Below are positions 48,901-60,633 of a DNA stretch of 64,000 bases, one piece after another. The position numbers and the translations under genes were made by a program. The notes beneath the pieces were generated by a model. It was not told the DNA's origin. It made no database searches and saw only the letters and a list, made by a program, of their open reading frames with translations. The DNA is from Diospyros lotus. Its lineage: Eukaryota > Streptophyta > Magnoliopsida > Ericales > Ebenaceae. The first letter of the stretch is position 1. Each line of letters starts with the position of its first letter. The stretch spans positions 17,994,753 to 18,058,752 of the forward strand of contig NC_068349.1 in assembly GCF_014633365.1 (NCBI RefSeq), read 5' to 3'.

Positions 48901-51080
48901 TTATTTAATTCCACCTTTTTACTTGAACTAGCATTTGCCAAGTGTCATTTCTTGACACTAACCTTGGCTTCCAAGCTTCCATCTCAACCATCCATGTGGC
49001 ATCACCACATTAATCCACCATTTTAGGAAAAATTAATTATTTTCTCAATTAATTAAATATTCACTATTTTTCCCTTCTCCAGAATTTAATTCCCTTATGG
49101 AATTTACTCCAAAATTGCCAAAAATACCCTTTGTGAACTATTAATCCCACTTATCTCCGCATTAATACAAAAATGAGAAATTAATTCACTTCCATAATTA
49201 ATTCCACCTAGAAATTATTTTTAATTTACCAAATTACCCTTTATTGGATTTCACTATCCAAATTATCAAAGTGCCCTTCTCATAGGGCACCATTATATTC
49301 AACGATCCTTCACTTTAACAAGAGCGTTTTTGAAAGTTTTTTATTTCCTTTCTCATTTTCTTAACACCAGCAACATTGGGTGTTACAGAAAGAGTGGCGA
49401 GTAATGAATATACACCTAGAATGTTAATTGGGGAGTTGCTGGAGTAGCATGGTGTGCAAATTATGTACACTAAAGGTTGGAGATCTTTACAACATGTAAA
49501 GAGACTTACTTATGGTAATGTGGATGAGTCATATCAGCAGCTATCCTCATATTTTCACATGTTAAAAGAAACAAATCCTGACAGTATCACGGCAATAGAG
49601 ACAGATGAAAATAATTGTTTATTATATTCATTTTTTGCACTCAGAGCTTGCTTTCATGGTTTTCAGTCTTACATAAGACTGGTTGTTGCCATTGATGCCA
49701 CCCATTTGAAATGTGAACACAAAGGGGTGATATTCGTTGTCACTTGCAAAGATGAGGAATAGATGATTTATCTCATCGCTTTTGGATTTGGAGATGGTGA
49801 GTATGATAGATCATGGATATGGTTTTTGATAAAATATAGAGAGGCTATTGGAGTGCGAGAAGATTTGGTCGTCGTTTTTTATCGTCACCAAAGCATTGCG
49901 AATATGATAAGCCATGTCTTCCCTTCTGTCCCACATATCTTTTGTTTCTTTCACCTTAAGCAAAACTTGAAGAAACGTTATAAACAATGAAAAGATGTGA
50001 TGGTTGCATTCTACCATGCAGCATACAGCTACACCATAGTAGAGTGTGATACATGTTTGGCAGAAATTCAGTCGATGCATCCTCAGACTCATTTGAAATT
50101 GATGGAAGCAAGACCGAAAAAGTGGTCACGTACATATTGTCCAAGAAGAAGATATTCCATGATGACCACCAACATTGTTGAATCTCTCAATAAATGTAGA
50201 ATGAAAGCACGTCGATTGCCTATAACAAGTGCACATGAATTTCTGAGACATATGCTTCAGAAATGATTTAGTGATATGCGTGTTGCAGCTGCCAGACTCG
50301 AAATCGATGTGACCTCCGCTACAGTGGCACATATCAACTTGGTGCATGCCAAAACATTAGACCGAGGATGTCGCGTAGTTCCTGTAATACAAGGAAAAAA
50401 ATACCTTGTGCAATATGCCAAGGAAGAAATGGGATAGTTGACATCGATGCGAGTACATGCAGTTGTCACAAGTGGGACATTGATCAAATGCCATGTCTTC
50501 ATGTAATTGCTGCTAACAGGTATCATGGTTTGACTTTTGTTTGCATATTATGTTTAGTAATTTAGTGTTATATGTTTAACACACTGTGTTTCTTTGGTGT
50601 ACGTGACAGTTTTATGTGGGTGCACTATCATACATTTACCATTCATATTATACCGCAAATTGGGTTAGACCCGCATATGCACCTCCCATCAATCCTCTCC
50701 ATAACAAGTCCACTTTGGTTCTTCCAACGTACGTCAGATAGATGGTTATACTCTCACCCGTATAAAGAAGACAACTGGGTAGATCGAGAAATTGTCTGAT
50801 TCTTTCCACGGGGAAAGCTCATCAAAGAAAAAAATATGGACAATAAGGTGAACTTGGACACAATAGTCTTGGTTGTCCTAATGAATAGACTTCCTCTATT
50901 GAAGAGTCGAGTACAGCCACTACTCCAGAATCCAGGAACACTACTAGGGCCACTACAAGGGTAAACCGAAAATGCAGCATTTGCAAAAAGACTGCACACA
51001 CTCGTCGTCGGTACCCTATACAGTTGTGCATTACAGGTGATGATAATATTGGCAATGATGGAAACAATCAATAAATATAA
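45958..51080 (+). pseudogene. MULE (MuDR-type) transposase, broken and split by a solo LTR
   Basis: Pieces at 45958-46890 and 49393-51065. Order: N-terminus 'NMTFTQLVEIVYMVTGIDKN'; an acidic/Gly-rich linker at about 46370-46460; the DNA-binding domain ('CRVRRLCTIRFEAGC', 'CKFILHARC'); then 'MLIGELLE', 'GVQIMYTKGWR' and the transposase core ('LVVAIDATHLKCEHKG', 'SWIWFLIKYREAIG', 'HIFCFFHLKQNLKKRY'); then a SWIM zinc finger 'CSCHKWDIDQMPCLHVIA' at about 50456-50510 and a zinc-knuckle-like 'CSICKKTAHTRRR' near 50970. The second catalytic Asp is lost: SDRHxSI reads FYRHQSI. Several stops occur (for example 49760, 49988). Inactive. Confidence 0.88.
46896..49387 (-). mobile_element. Solo LTR (2.5 kb) inserted in the MULE
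   Basis: TGTGACGCCCCG..GGGTGTTACA with flanks AAAAG (46891-46895) and GAAAG (49388-49392), 4 of 5 identical. Its reverse complement matches the LTR at 41724-43917 at both ends and in the core, for example 'ctcccacttacgggtg' and 'gaacaatcatc'. The mid part is GC-rich (47380-47480). It separates the MULE DNA-binding domain from the catalytic core. Confidence 0.85.
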
Positions 51081-51339
51081 ACTCATTCAGGTATGATATA
51101 ATGTCATCACATATGTTATCAATAGTTGTTAGATCGTTTGAAGAAAAAAATATTTTTTTACTCGCACAGTGTTAATGGATTTGGTGAGTAGATCCAGTAT
51201 TTGTTTTTTCATGAAGATCTGAACATGTTTTAATTAAGAAACGATCATGTATAATTGAGGTTATGGTTTAATGTATTTTGAGATATCATTTATTTATTTA
51301 TTTGAGATATTTAGTTGTTATCTCTTGATGATAGGTCTC

Positions 51340-51602
51340 CATGTATTTAAGTATTTGAAGATGTAATGGTACGGATTCTTATGTTATTATTAAAATGAAT
51401 TTAGGTATGTACCATATTAGGTTTTGATTTTAGTTTCCGCAGTTGTAATGATTATGTCTTAGTTTATTGATTCTTATTTTGGTAAACTGAGAAGGTAGAG
51501 TGGGATTGTCGAGAGATGATTTATATTGAGTTTATGTTGGAAAAAAAATATTCCCAAAACTCTTAAGTTATTTAATCTCCCATGAAATGGCGGGGCATTA
51601 CA
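51340..51602 (+). repeat. 3' end fragment of a long LTR
   Basis: Resembles the last 250 bp of the LTR at 33855-36971: 'gattatgtcttagtttattgattctta', then 'gagaaggtagagtgggattgt', then an A-run with 'atattccc', and a terminal GGGGCATTACA at 51592-51602. No start or target duplication is seen; the left limit is approximate. It lies between the MULE and the ULP1-like relic. Confidence 0.6.
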
Positions 51603-54527
51603 TATTCCAATCTGTCTCCGGAAGATACGGACATCCAAAGTTGGGTGCATCTACTAGTAATCCTCATTATACCTCAGTATGCCCTCAACGTATTTGATAA
51701 CATAGCACCCACAACTGGCCTTGTATTAAACATAACATACATTGACAACATAACCATATTTTCATGAAAATTGGCTCTATAATATAATTTTAATTAATTT
51801 ACCCATCCGGTTGCTGAGGCACTTTCTAAGGATCAGTATTCTCCACATCCAAATCTCTGCCTAGGTCGTAGTTGCGATTACATGTTCATAATATGCACCC
51901 CTCTTCAGTAGAATGGGTAATAGGCTCACAAGTGGTTGTATAGATTCTACTATGCTCCTTCAATTGTCTTCATTTATGGCATTGGAGTGATATATGACAA
52001 CTCTCCTATCTTTCAAGCAAATTTTTAAGAGAAACCAATGAGAATTCGATATATTACACGGGAGAAACACCTATATTTTATTTTAATATGTTAGTTGTAT
52101 GAAAATACATAAATAAATCATTAAATAGAATGAATTAAGACTTACATATTCAACCGTCCACCAAGGGAGATTCCCGTCAGTGCGCCTGTCGACGAAACCG
52201 GCCCAATCTTCTAGGACAGACGTAATAGAAGGTGCAAAAACCCTTATATTGCCCCCGTACTCTTTTTCCCAAAATATTTCCATAGATGCCTGGAAAATAA
52301 AATAAAAATATTGGTCAAAGACTAAATTGAGATGCAACAAAACAAAAAAAATGAGTAGTGTAACACTAAAAAAAAACGAGGATGACATGATAACGTAGTT
52401 TGTGTCATATTGAAGCCGAGACTATATACGTCTCAGGCAACACATGTAACTATCGATATGATAACCCTTCAACCATTTGACCTCATTCTCTATTTCTTAG
52501 AGGTCAGGTGATATTAGGTTGAGAATGTAACCGATATGAAGACTACAATAACCAAGAATTAAGAATAAATAAGAGTAAGAATGTATTACTGATGTAAATA
52601 GAAAAATGTAATGGTTACTTATCTTATATTTTCGTTGGAGCCTAAGAACTCAATGTAGCCTTCGGGGGTACTGTCTCCACATCCAGCGGCATTGGGTATA
52701 GTACCGGCGATGCTAGATCCACGTCCGACCCTTCCATCGCGACATCCTCCTTTCTCTTTTTATGTTTGGTTGGATCAGTAAAGGGTGACCGATGAAACTA
52801 TGATCGCAATTTATCTCGCATAGGTCGCATGCCGACCCTAACCACTTCCTTTTGCTGCGATTGAACAAAAATTAACTGTTACAAAAATGGTATTTCAGAA
52901 TGATGTAAAACGTATTAAAGTAAATTTGGAACTTACTCCAGATGTAGATGCCTGCTCCTCATTGTGATGATCAGGATCTACCAGATCACCACCCCGGTAC
53001 TACTCATAAGGATGATTGTTGTGATCTGGGGAAATAGGCGGGATGCGTAGATGAGCACACAATGCTGCTTACCCTATCTCTAGTGTTGCATACCCCCTCT
53101 CTAGTCTCAGCAACTGTGTCCTCATCTGACTCTTTTCCCCTTCCATTCTCCGCAACATATCTAGCGTTTGTGTTTAGCATCTTGGTGATCTACAAAAGGC
53201 AAACAAAAAATATATAAACAATTACAAAAAATATAAATTAAAATCATTATTATAATAAAAATCATACCCCAATCTCATATTGTCTGTGGTGAGGACTTTC
53301 AGGGAGTTTTACCTCATCCTTATCCTTCTTCTCATTCTCCTCCCCATTCTCCTCATTTCCCTTTTTATCTACATGTATCCTACTCACCTCCTGCTCATCC
53401 CTGCACTCTTCTTCATTTATAGATGTCGACCCCAATCGAGTGCTAAGGGTTAAAGGACCTCCAAAAATTCGTTTCCCGCTCAGTATTGGTGGGCTCGAGC
53501 GTCAGACTCAATCCTCGTGCCTACAAAATTATATTATTTAGATAGATATGATTTAAAAAAATAAACAAAATTTAGGATAGATTGCACACTTACTTCATTC
53601 CTAAGGTAGTAATCATAATTTTTTATGTGTAATCTTTTTTTTATAACCATTTTCTACATCTTGGAATGTTTGTGTCAAACAGTTGGACAACCCATTTATT
53701 CTGAACCCATGGGAATGTTTTGATCAACCACTACTGTAAAGAGCAAAAATAAAAAATAAAAAAATAAAATAAAAAACAAAACAAACATTTAGTTACTATA
53801 GACAAATCATAAGGAGAGAATAATATATTACTGATTGTACCTGAAACGCCCACACAAAACCATAAAGATTGATTTTCTTTCCACCTTCACCAGTCAGTTT
53901 CCTTTCTTTCGTGGGTAACCGAATGTAATATTGACTCTTACTATAGACATACATATCCTAAGAGAGCACCTCAAATGCGTGTAAATCGTCGGCCATAGTC
54001 CACAAGAAATCATCCATATGTCTGCGCTCATCCTGGCCTAAGTAAAACATGTCGACCACAACAATGCAAATTAGCTTCAGAGCATCATCTGAAACCATGT
54101 CCTCTCTGGTATTAATTATTAATTCAATATTATCTCCAGTCACCATTTTTTTCTTATGCTGTGGAAATAGTCACGCACGTAAACTCTCCAGCTCAATAGG
54201 TTTTGCTTCAAGGCTTTCTCTATCAATAGCTCCAAATCGGAGTCCACTAATAAGTATGAACTCCTGCCTCTCATACTTGTATAGCGTGCCGCCAATCTCG
54301 AACCACATCTCATCGTGGCAGGCACTCAGAAATGTCACCTCCTTAAGTAGAACATGATATATCAATTGTGGTGTAGTCAAATGAAGGGATAGAGGCATAT
54401 TCATAAAATGTCCTAATGGGCTCTGCAGGAATCTATCCAATAACTTGTATCGGTTTAGAGCACGACGCATTGCCTCAAGGTGTTTGATTCCACAGGGAGT
54501 AGTAACTCGCATTCCTGACGGTAATAC
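51603..54527 (-). pseudogene. ULP1-like (C48) cysteine protease with DUF1985 domain, broken
   Basis: A minus-strand multi-exon relic. The first piece (54527-53850) is DUF1985: 'MRVTTPCGIKHLEAMRRAL', 'EMWFEIGGTLYKYERQEF', 'DMFYLGQDERRHMDDFLWT' and 'INLYGFVWAF'. A linker rich in charged residues follows (53500-52640). The C48 catalytic region comes last: 'NLPWWTVEYV' near 52160, 'VPQQPDG' near 51800, then 'ASCGCYVIKYVEGIL' near 51720, which holds the expected active-site Cys. Stops interrupt nearly every piece (for example after 'AFEVLS' at 53960 and before 'KVPQQPDG'). DUF1985-ULP1 genes of this kind are carried by Kaonashi-type MULEs, and a MULE transposase lies head-to-tail-opposed next to it. 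Confidence 0.75.
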
Positions 54528-54639
54528 CTGGTGAGCATGAACATAAGTAAATTTTCTAGTTTGTTATTCAGCCATTTTTAAGAAAAAAAAATACAAAAAC
54601 ACCAATTATTTTAGCTAGTGACCATGTAAAAAACAAGCA

Positions 54640-55015
54640 CAAGTACAAGTAGAAGAAGCCCAATTATCGCAGCCTGATCATCACAACTTGAAGCCCGATT
54701 GAGCTTCGTCACAGCCCAACGATCGGGAGAGCCTAATTGGGCTTTGTCACAACACAACGATCGGGCTTGGTCGCGGCCCAATCGGGTTTCGTTAAGAGAA
54801 GAAACCCCATCAGGCTTTGTCTAAAACAAAGCACGATGGGGCTTTTATTCCAGCGATGAAAGTCGAGGAATGAAGCCCCACCGTCGGGCTTCATTCGTGA
54901 TGAAGCCCGACAACCAGGCTTCGTCGGGTCTCCATTGTCGCTGATGACGAAGCTTCGTCGACGACCATTTCCAGTTGGGTTTTCCTCACTAAAATCACGC
55001 AAAAAACTCTAACCT
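54640..55015. repeat. GC-rich stretch of degenerate GGGCTTCGTC-type repeats
   Basis: Variants of 'cgatcgggcttcgtc' and its inverse 'gatgaagcccg' recur about a dozen times in both orientations, unlike the AT-rich surroundings. Open frames here are a by-product of the repeats. It lies upstream of the DUF1985 relic and may be part of the same MULE. Confidence 0.6.
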
Positions 55016-55800
55016 CGTTCAGCAATGATGAGATCGACGTCGGTGGTAACAGTGGTGGTCACGGCGGGCAATAATAGCGACTGTCATGGTGGTTGTCACG
55101 ACGACGGTAGTGAGAGAGATAACTAGGTGGGTGGGTAAAATGGGTAATGGGTTGGGTGAGAGTATTTTAGTATTTGCCTATTGTTGTGGGTTTAATGTGT
55201 GTGAGGATATTTTGGTATTTAATTATTTTTATTTTTTAAATAATATGATGGTCAAATCTGGTAAAGTGGCTATATCATGTAATTAGTTTGTTTGTAATGT
55301 TAAAAATGTTTTTTTTTAAATGGTTAAAAACGAATTTTGTATTTGAATAGTGCTTACTTTTTGCCATTTCCACTAATGGTATTGTACAAGTTTCCAGTAG
55401 TTAGTGTTATTTATTCTTTTATCTATTATGTAATTTATCCTATAATAATAATAAAAGAGAAATTATCTTTTTTTATGTAAAATAAAGTATTTATTTATTA
55501 TCTTTTAATTATTATGACAAATGATTATACTTTACATATATTTTAGGGTAAATAGTAACAAAACTTTTATTGTATTTTTGTAAGTTTACAAATTTATCCA
55601 AACGTTTCAATTTTGATAATTTTTTAACTTCCATGGAAAACAAAAACTACCCCTCCCCTTGATAGAATTTTCCATGGAAAATATGCCAAAACATGTTTTA
55701 AAGGATTGTACCATGAAAATTAAGTGTATCAAAGAGGAAAGATGGAATTCAATTTCTTAAATGTGACATTTTTTGTGAAATTTTCATGCTATCAAATGCA
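55016..55800. other. Intergenic DNA, no gene seen
   Basis: GGT-rich up to 55190, then AT-rich. No element boundary or coding sequence recognised. Confidence 0.5.
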
Positions 55801-55806
55801 TCCTTA

Positions 55807-56047
55807 AGATGTGTTTGATTGCATTATCTAGAATTTAATTATAAGTAATGATTGCCTAGAAAATAAAAATCACCCTACTCCATTGAAAAATGAATTTCAT
55901 GAAAAAAAAAAACTTTAAATGCTTGTACCATACACATATTTTTCATAAAAAAATTAAGGGTGTTTGATTACTTCCATAGAAAATATGTGTAATAATTATA
56001 TATGATTAGACATTTTCTATGATAAATGTGTGCAATCAAACACACCC
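55807..56047. mobile_element. MITE (241 bp), PIF/Harbinger-like ends
   Basis: Left AGATGTGTTTGATTGCA and right (inverted) GGGTGTGTTTGATTGCA form terminal inverted repeats of about 17 bp. Both sides carry TTA (55804-55806, 56048-56050), the target size of PIF/Harbinger elements. An internal 'gggtgtttgattac' repeats part of the end near 55958. Confidence 0.65.
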
Positions 56048-56142
56048 TTAGTTTAATTAGATGTAATTTTATCTAACATCTGAAATCAATTTAAAAAGCG
56101 TGTGTCATGATGACATGACAATGCATTTATCATAAAAAAAAA

Positions 56143-59032
56143 ATAGTAGTGCTATTCATCTTTAGTAAAGATGAACGATAGTTGTAACATCCCGAAATTA
56201 GGGAATTAAATAAATAATTATTAATTTGGTGAAGAACAATTAATAATTGTTAAATATTTTTGGGTTGAAGAGAAATATTAATTATTAATTATTGTGGTTG
56301 TGGTGATTATTGAATATTTGTGGATTAAAAGAAAATATTAATTTATTTGGGTATTTGGAGAATTAAGAAAAATGTTTATTTATGTAATTTTGAGGAAATA
56401 GGAAAATTAGATTTAATTATATTATTTGGGAGAATTTATGGAAATAGTAAAATAAATTAAATTGGTGGAATTTTGGAAATGTCAGGGTATAAGTGAAATA
56501 AGAAAGAAATGGAAGTCGGGAGAGTGTGCAATTAATGAAAGTTCTGGGTGTTGAAATGTGATTTGCGAAAATAGCCGAGACTCATTATAAAATTAACTTA
56601 GTGCATTATATGTATGAAGATGTGGGCTGGTCGAGTGGCACACGGGCGCGAGGGAGGCAGGCGAGTCATGGGGCATGCGCACGGTGGAGAAAGATTGGCT
56701 GATTTTTATCAGCCATAAGCGCCCAAAACGGCGCCGTTTTGATAAGGCGGTGGGGGCGACGCGGCAGTAGCTGGGCTCGCCACGTGGCGCGCTCTCAGCC
56801 GCCCATTTCTTTTGCATGAAGCAGCCTCCATTCTACTTCAATTTTAAGGCCAATTTCGAAGCAGAAACAGAAGGAAAATGTCGGGGAAGAATAACAGCGC
56901 GCAGGGGCTAATTTTTTGGAGAAAATCCAAGATTTAATGAGGTTTAATCCCGGTTTAATTATTCAGGTAAGTAAAGAAATATGTAATAAAGTTTCTGTAC
57001 GGTTAGAATTTCATTTTGGGTCCAATTTTATTAATTTTGGGAGTGTATATTAATTTACAGCGTGTATTAATTTGGTGGTATTCAAGCGTGGAAACGCTGT
57101 AATCAGCTTAAACGAGGCAAGCTCCATCTACCCTTTGCAATCTCTTTCCATTTTATGAACCCCTCGTCTTCCCTTAATTCATTTTGGTTTCGCGTATTAA
57201 TTATACAAAATAAGGATTTTATTGGCGTGATTTAATTTAAAATAAATATGTGATTTATTAGAATTTTATTTGCGGTGCACCTACGTGGGATTTTAGACGG
57301 TTAAATTATTTATATTACACGGTTAGATTTAATTAATGTGAGCCATGATTTTATTAAACGTTTTACTTCGCAGCGGGAGCGCAAGAAAAGTAAGAAATGG
57401 CCATGTAAAGGCAGGCTCCTAACCCTATACTCATGATCTTTAATTCCCGTGAAAGACCCTGTGATTTCCCGTATTTTATCCTCTCCCTTACTCTAATTCG
57501 GCGCCTAGCATTAATTATTGAATTATTATTCATTTAATTTAATTTAAATTAAATTCGGAACTTCTAGAATTTAATTGTTGAAAGCCTACGGGGGTTTGTA
57601 TCGCCCCTATTTCTTTCGGAATGATGCCGAACCCAACTTAGGGACTAGGTTCCTAGATGTGCTGGTTCATTTATGATTTTCTCAGGTTTATTTATGGTTC
57701 GATTAGGGCTATCGAGCAGTGGGGCAGTGGTCGGTTGTTTGGTGACGTGGAGTAGACTATCGTACGGCCCTGATGTGGACCGTCAAGTGGACACTCCTAA
57801 TCACTGGCTGTTGACCGGTGCCAGGCACTACTGACTAGCTCTGCTAGTATGTGATTTATTGCATGACTAGTTACATTGTATTACTGTTCATGATTTGATA
57901 TGCACATGGGTACGGGTTGCATGTTGGGATATTCATTTATTGAGTATGCTTGGACACGGACATTCTAGTTTGGTTAGGTTGCATCTAGCATGGGCATATG
58001 CATCGTGTGTGGTTTACTATGTGGGCGGAGCATAGCCTGATGCCTAGATGTATGGGCTTCAGTGTATCACGTTGATGCTCACTACGTCATTGCATTTTTA
58101 TGTGTATTGCATGGTTATTAGCAGTTATTAGTTCTCGGACAGGAGGACCGTTCCGAGGGAGCCTGTAGCTCGGGTGACGGGAGTACCGACACGGACACAC
58201 GAGTGAAGAGAGCACTGACCCGAGACAGCGCGCAGGTTTGTTGGAGATACATGTTGCCTTTCAGGGTAGTAGTAGGTTGGTATGGGATTTGGGTGCCCTG
58301 TGTCTTGTGTGGGCCTTAAGAACCGGTATGTGCTTTTATTATGCTATACTATTGTGTTGTAATGTCTCATGACTTGTGTGTACATAGGGGTTTATTCTGG
58401 GGGAAAGTTTTCTGGATATGATCAGCCTTCAACATTTCTTTCTTTATGCTTGCTGAGTCTTTCGACTCATTTTGCTTTCCATCATTCCAGGTAGTGGCAG
58501 CGTGGGCCATGGCGAGTGAGTCAACTTTTAGCGGTAGAGTCGGTATGGTGTACATGCAGTCCCATCAATCCCTGTCAACTCTGATGGTTGAGTAGTATTT
58601 ACTCTATTATTTTTACTGTGCCAGATCTTTCATCGAGTTTTGTGTATATCGGCACAAGAGTCTGTGTTCATTTATTTATCATGTGACCGCTGTGTTAGCG
58701 AGGTACCCGTAGTGCATGCGTGTGTTTAGCTTCGCTTCCACTGCTCTTATTTTCGTATATGCATGCTAGAGTGGTTTTTGTCTCGTATTTCATTCTTTCT
58801 CCTTCCGTAAGTGCTCCGTTCGAGTAGTCCGGGTGGTTGGGGATATCCGTGCGGGGGTGTTACAATAGTGATGTAATAGTCTATGTAAAAGTATTTAATT
58901 GACATTATATATATATTTAAAGAATATAAAAATAAATATGTTAAGTGTCATTTCATATTTTTCAAGTAAATACTTATGCATGGTCTATTACATTATTATT
59001 ATTCATCTTTATTGAAGATGAATAATATTATT
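56143..59032. mobile_element. MITE with long TIRs, split by a solo LTR
   Basis: Outside the LTR, 56143-56182 plus 58870-59032 make an element of about 200 bp. The left arm 'gctattcatctttagtaaag', 'atgaac..tgatgtaatagtc', 'taaaagtattta' is the inverted repeat of the right arm 'taaatacttatgca', 'ggtctattacatt', 'attcatctttattgaag', over some 75 bp. Each arm itself holds a small hairpin (TTCATCTTTA/TAAAGATGAA). No coding capacity. Confidence 0.75.
56183..58864 (+). mobile_element. Solo LTR (2.7 kb) of a TGTAACATCCC family
   Basis: TGTAACATCCCG..GGGGGTGTTACA with perfect 5-bp duplications ATAGT at 56178-56182 and 58865-58869. The core 'cttgctgagtctttcgactc' (about 58448) is the LTR block shared with other long LTRs here. 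GC-richer segments near 56630-56810 and 57720-58240. No internal domain. Confidence 0.9.
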
Positions 59033-59288
59033 TTAAAAAAAATATAAGAATGTGATCAACACGTACACATATAAGTAGGACTCACATATATATTTTTATT
59101 TTCTTTATGTGTATATGTGAATTTTATTTATATATTTTTTTAATTTTAAGTGTTAAATAAAATTATATTTAATTAAATTAATTGAGATGTAATTGTAAAA
59201 ATTAAAATATTTAGATAAATTTATAAATTCACAAAAAAAATTTGAGTTTTTTATTTTTTTGGGGGCTATCTGCCCTATATTTAATTCA
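59033..59288. other. AT-rich spacer, nothing recognised
   Basis: Contains T- and A-rich runs only. Confidence 0.5.
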
Positions 59289-59452
59289 GAATAATGCTAT
59301 TAGTACACCTTAAGTTATACAAAGGTGTACTAATGACAAAAATATATCTCATGAGGGACGTAGAGGTGCATGAAGAGGCACATAATATTTTGGTCATAAT
59401 ACCTCTTCTATAGTCTAAGACATAAAAAATGGTATACATGTAGCATAATTTT
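59289..59452. mobile_element. Small MITE (about 164 bp)
   Basis: The ends GAATAATGCTATTAGTACACC and, inverted, AAAATTATGCTACATGTATACC are imperfect inverted repeats. They share the ATGCTAnnnGTA core with the MITE ends near 10150. No clear target duplication. Confidence 0.5.
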
Positions 59453-59568
59453 TTAATTTATTTAAGGTAATTCGTTAAATAGCTCATAGCTCCACTCGAC
59501 CCCCATAACTGGCGGGTGAATATTGGGATTCTCCTCGATAAACCCTACTATCGAAATCATGATCGCAC

Positions 59569-60633
59569 ATGCTAGCCATCTCCAATGTCTGTGCATTCTG
59601 CCGTAACCCTAGCATTTCGAACCTGTTCATTATTCCCAAAAACCCCAGGCTCCTTCGGCCCGTGCCTTCAATGGCGTCTTCGAAGGTCGTTGCTGAGTAC
59701 GCGAAGTCAGGTCGGTCTTCGTGCAAGAAGTGCTCGAAGGCGATCGCCGCCAAGGCCTTCAGGCTGGGGCTGGTGAGCCGAGACGCAAGAGGTTTCGACA
59801 TGACCAAGTGGCACCACTTCAACTGCTTTCCCTTGGATTCGAAGGACTCGGTTGCTTCGTCTGATGAGATCAAAGGGTTCTCTTCACTGACGGTTGGTTC
59901 TTTTTATAATACCAGGTTCCCAATTTTACAGTTTGCGCTCGAGTTTACTGTGTAGAAGTCTAAGGCGATGTTTGGAATTAGGGTTTATAGGGGAAAATAG
60001 AATGGAGGCTCTGTTTGGGACTGGTGGAAATGGGAAAGAAAAGAAGGGCTAGAAAATAGAGAGAAATAGAGGGACCTGATTATTTTCTGTTTGGTTTTGC
60101 AAAGAAAACGAGGAAAAAGAACAATGCATATTATGCACTAAAAGTGCATATACGTTAGCAATTTCACGTTTGTTCCATTTTTCTTTTTGATTTGCATCTT
60201 CTTCAAGTCTTTTTTGTGTTTATGATTTCGCAGAGTAGTGATCAGGAAACTCTAAAGAAACTGATCGAGGAAAGTGCCTGCCCAACAGAAAAGGTATGGC
60301 TCTGCATTTCCTTGCTGCCACACGGGTGAAGGAATTGTGATGTCCTTAATGTAACTTATGCATGTAGATGCATGCAACTGTGATTATATTGCTGATGCTT
60401 ATTTTAGTCGAATTTATATAAGCACAACCTAGCTATGCTGTAGGTTGTTGATGGAGCTGAAGATGAAGGAAGTGAAACGAAAATTGCTAGAAGTTCAAGG
60501 GTAAACAAACTGGCTAATACCAAGTCATTAGCTATTAGTGTGATATGACTTATATTTCCTCATTAATCAGGTCCGTAAGACAGATAAAGGTGGAAATGAT
60601 GACCTGGAAGATAGGAATGCAAAGAAAATAAAG
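59569..60633 (+). CDS. ZDP: PARP-type zinc-finger protein, N-terminal exons (ZDP-like 3'-phosphatase)
   Basis: Four exons: 59569-59892 (or from ATG 59671), 60234-60293, 60444-60500 and 60571-60633, all GT-AG and phase 0. They encode one PARP-type zinc finger that binds DNA breaks: 'VVAEYAKSGRSSCKKC' supplies CxxC and 'GFDMTKWHHFNCF' supplies HxxC. 'EIKGFSSL' and 'SSDQETLKKLIEES' follow, then an acidic/basic linker ending 'DRNAKKIK'. The arrangement fits the plant DNA 3'-phosphatase ZDP (base excision repair, active DNA demethylation); a PARP is the main alternative. The upstream ATG adds 34 residues without any acidic residue, like an organelle presequence. The phosphatase part is not seen, because the right flank is filled by transposons and the window ends. 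No internal stop, so it may be functional. Confidence 0.75.

Noticed and set aside
49811..50526. Several minus-strand open frames of 60-93 codons
   Set aside because: Antisense to the MULE catalytic core and SWIM region, which carry the recognisable motifs on the + strand.
59484..59873. 129-codon minus-strand open frame
   Set aside because: Shadow of the ZDP-like exon 1, whose + strand reading has the zinc-finger cysteines and matching splice sites.
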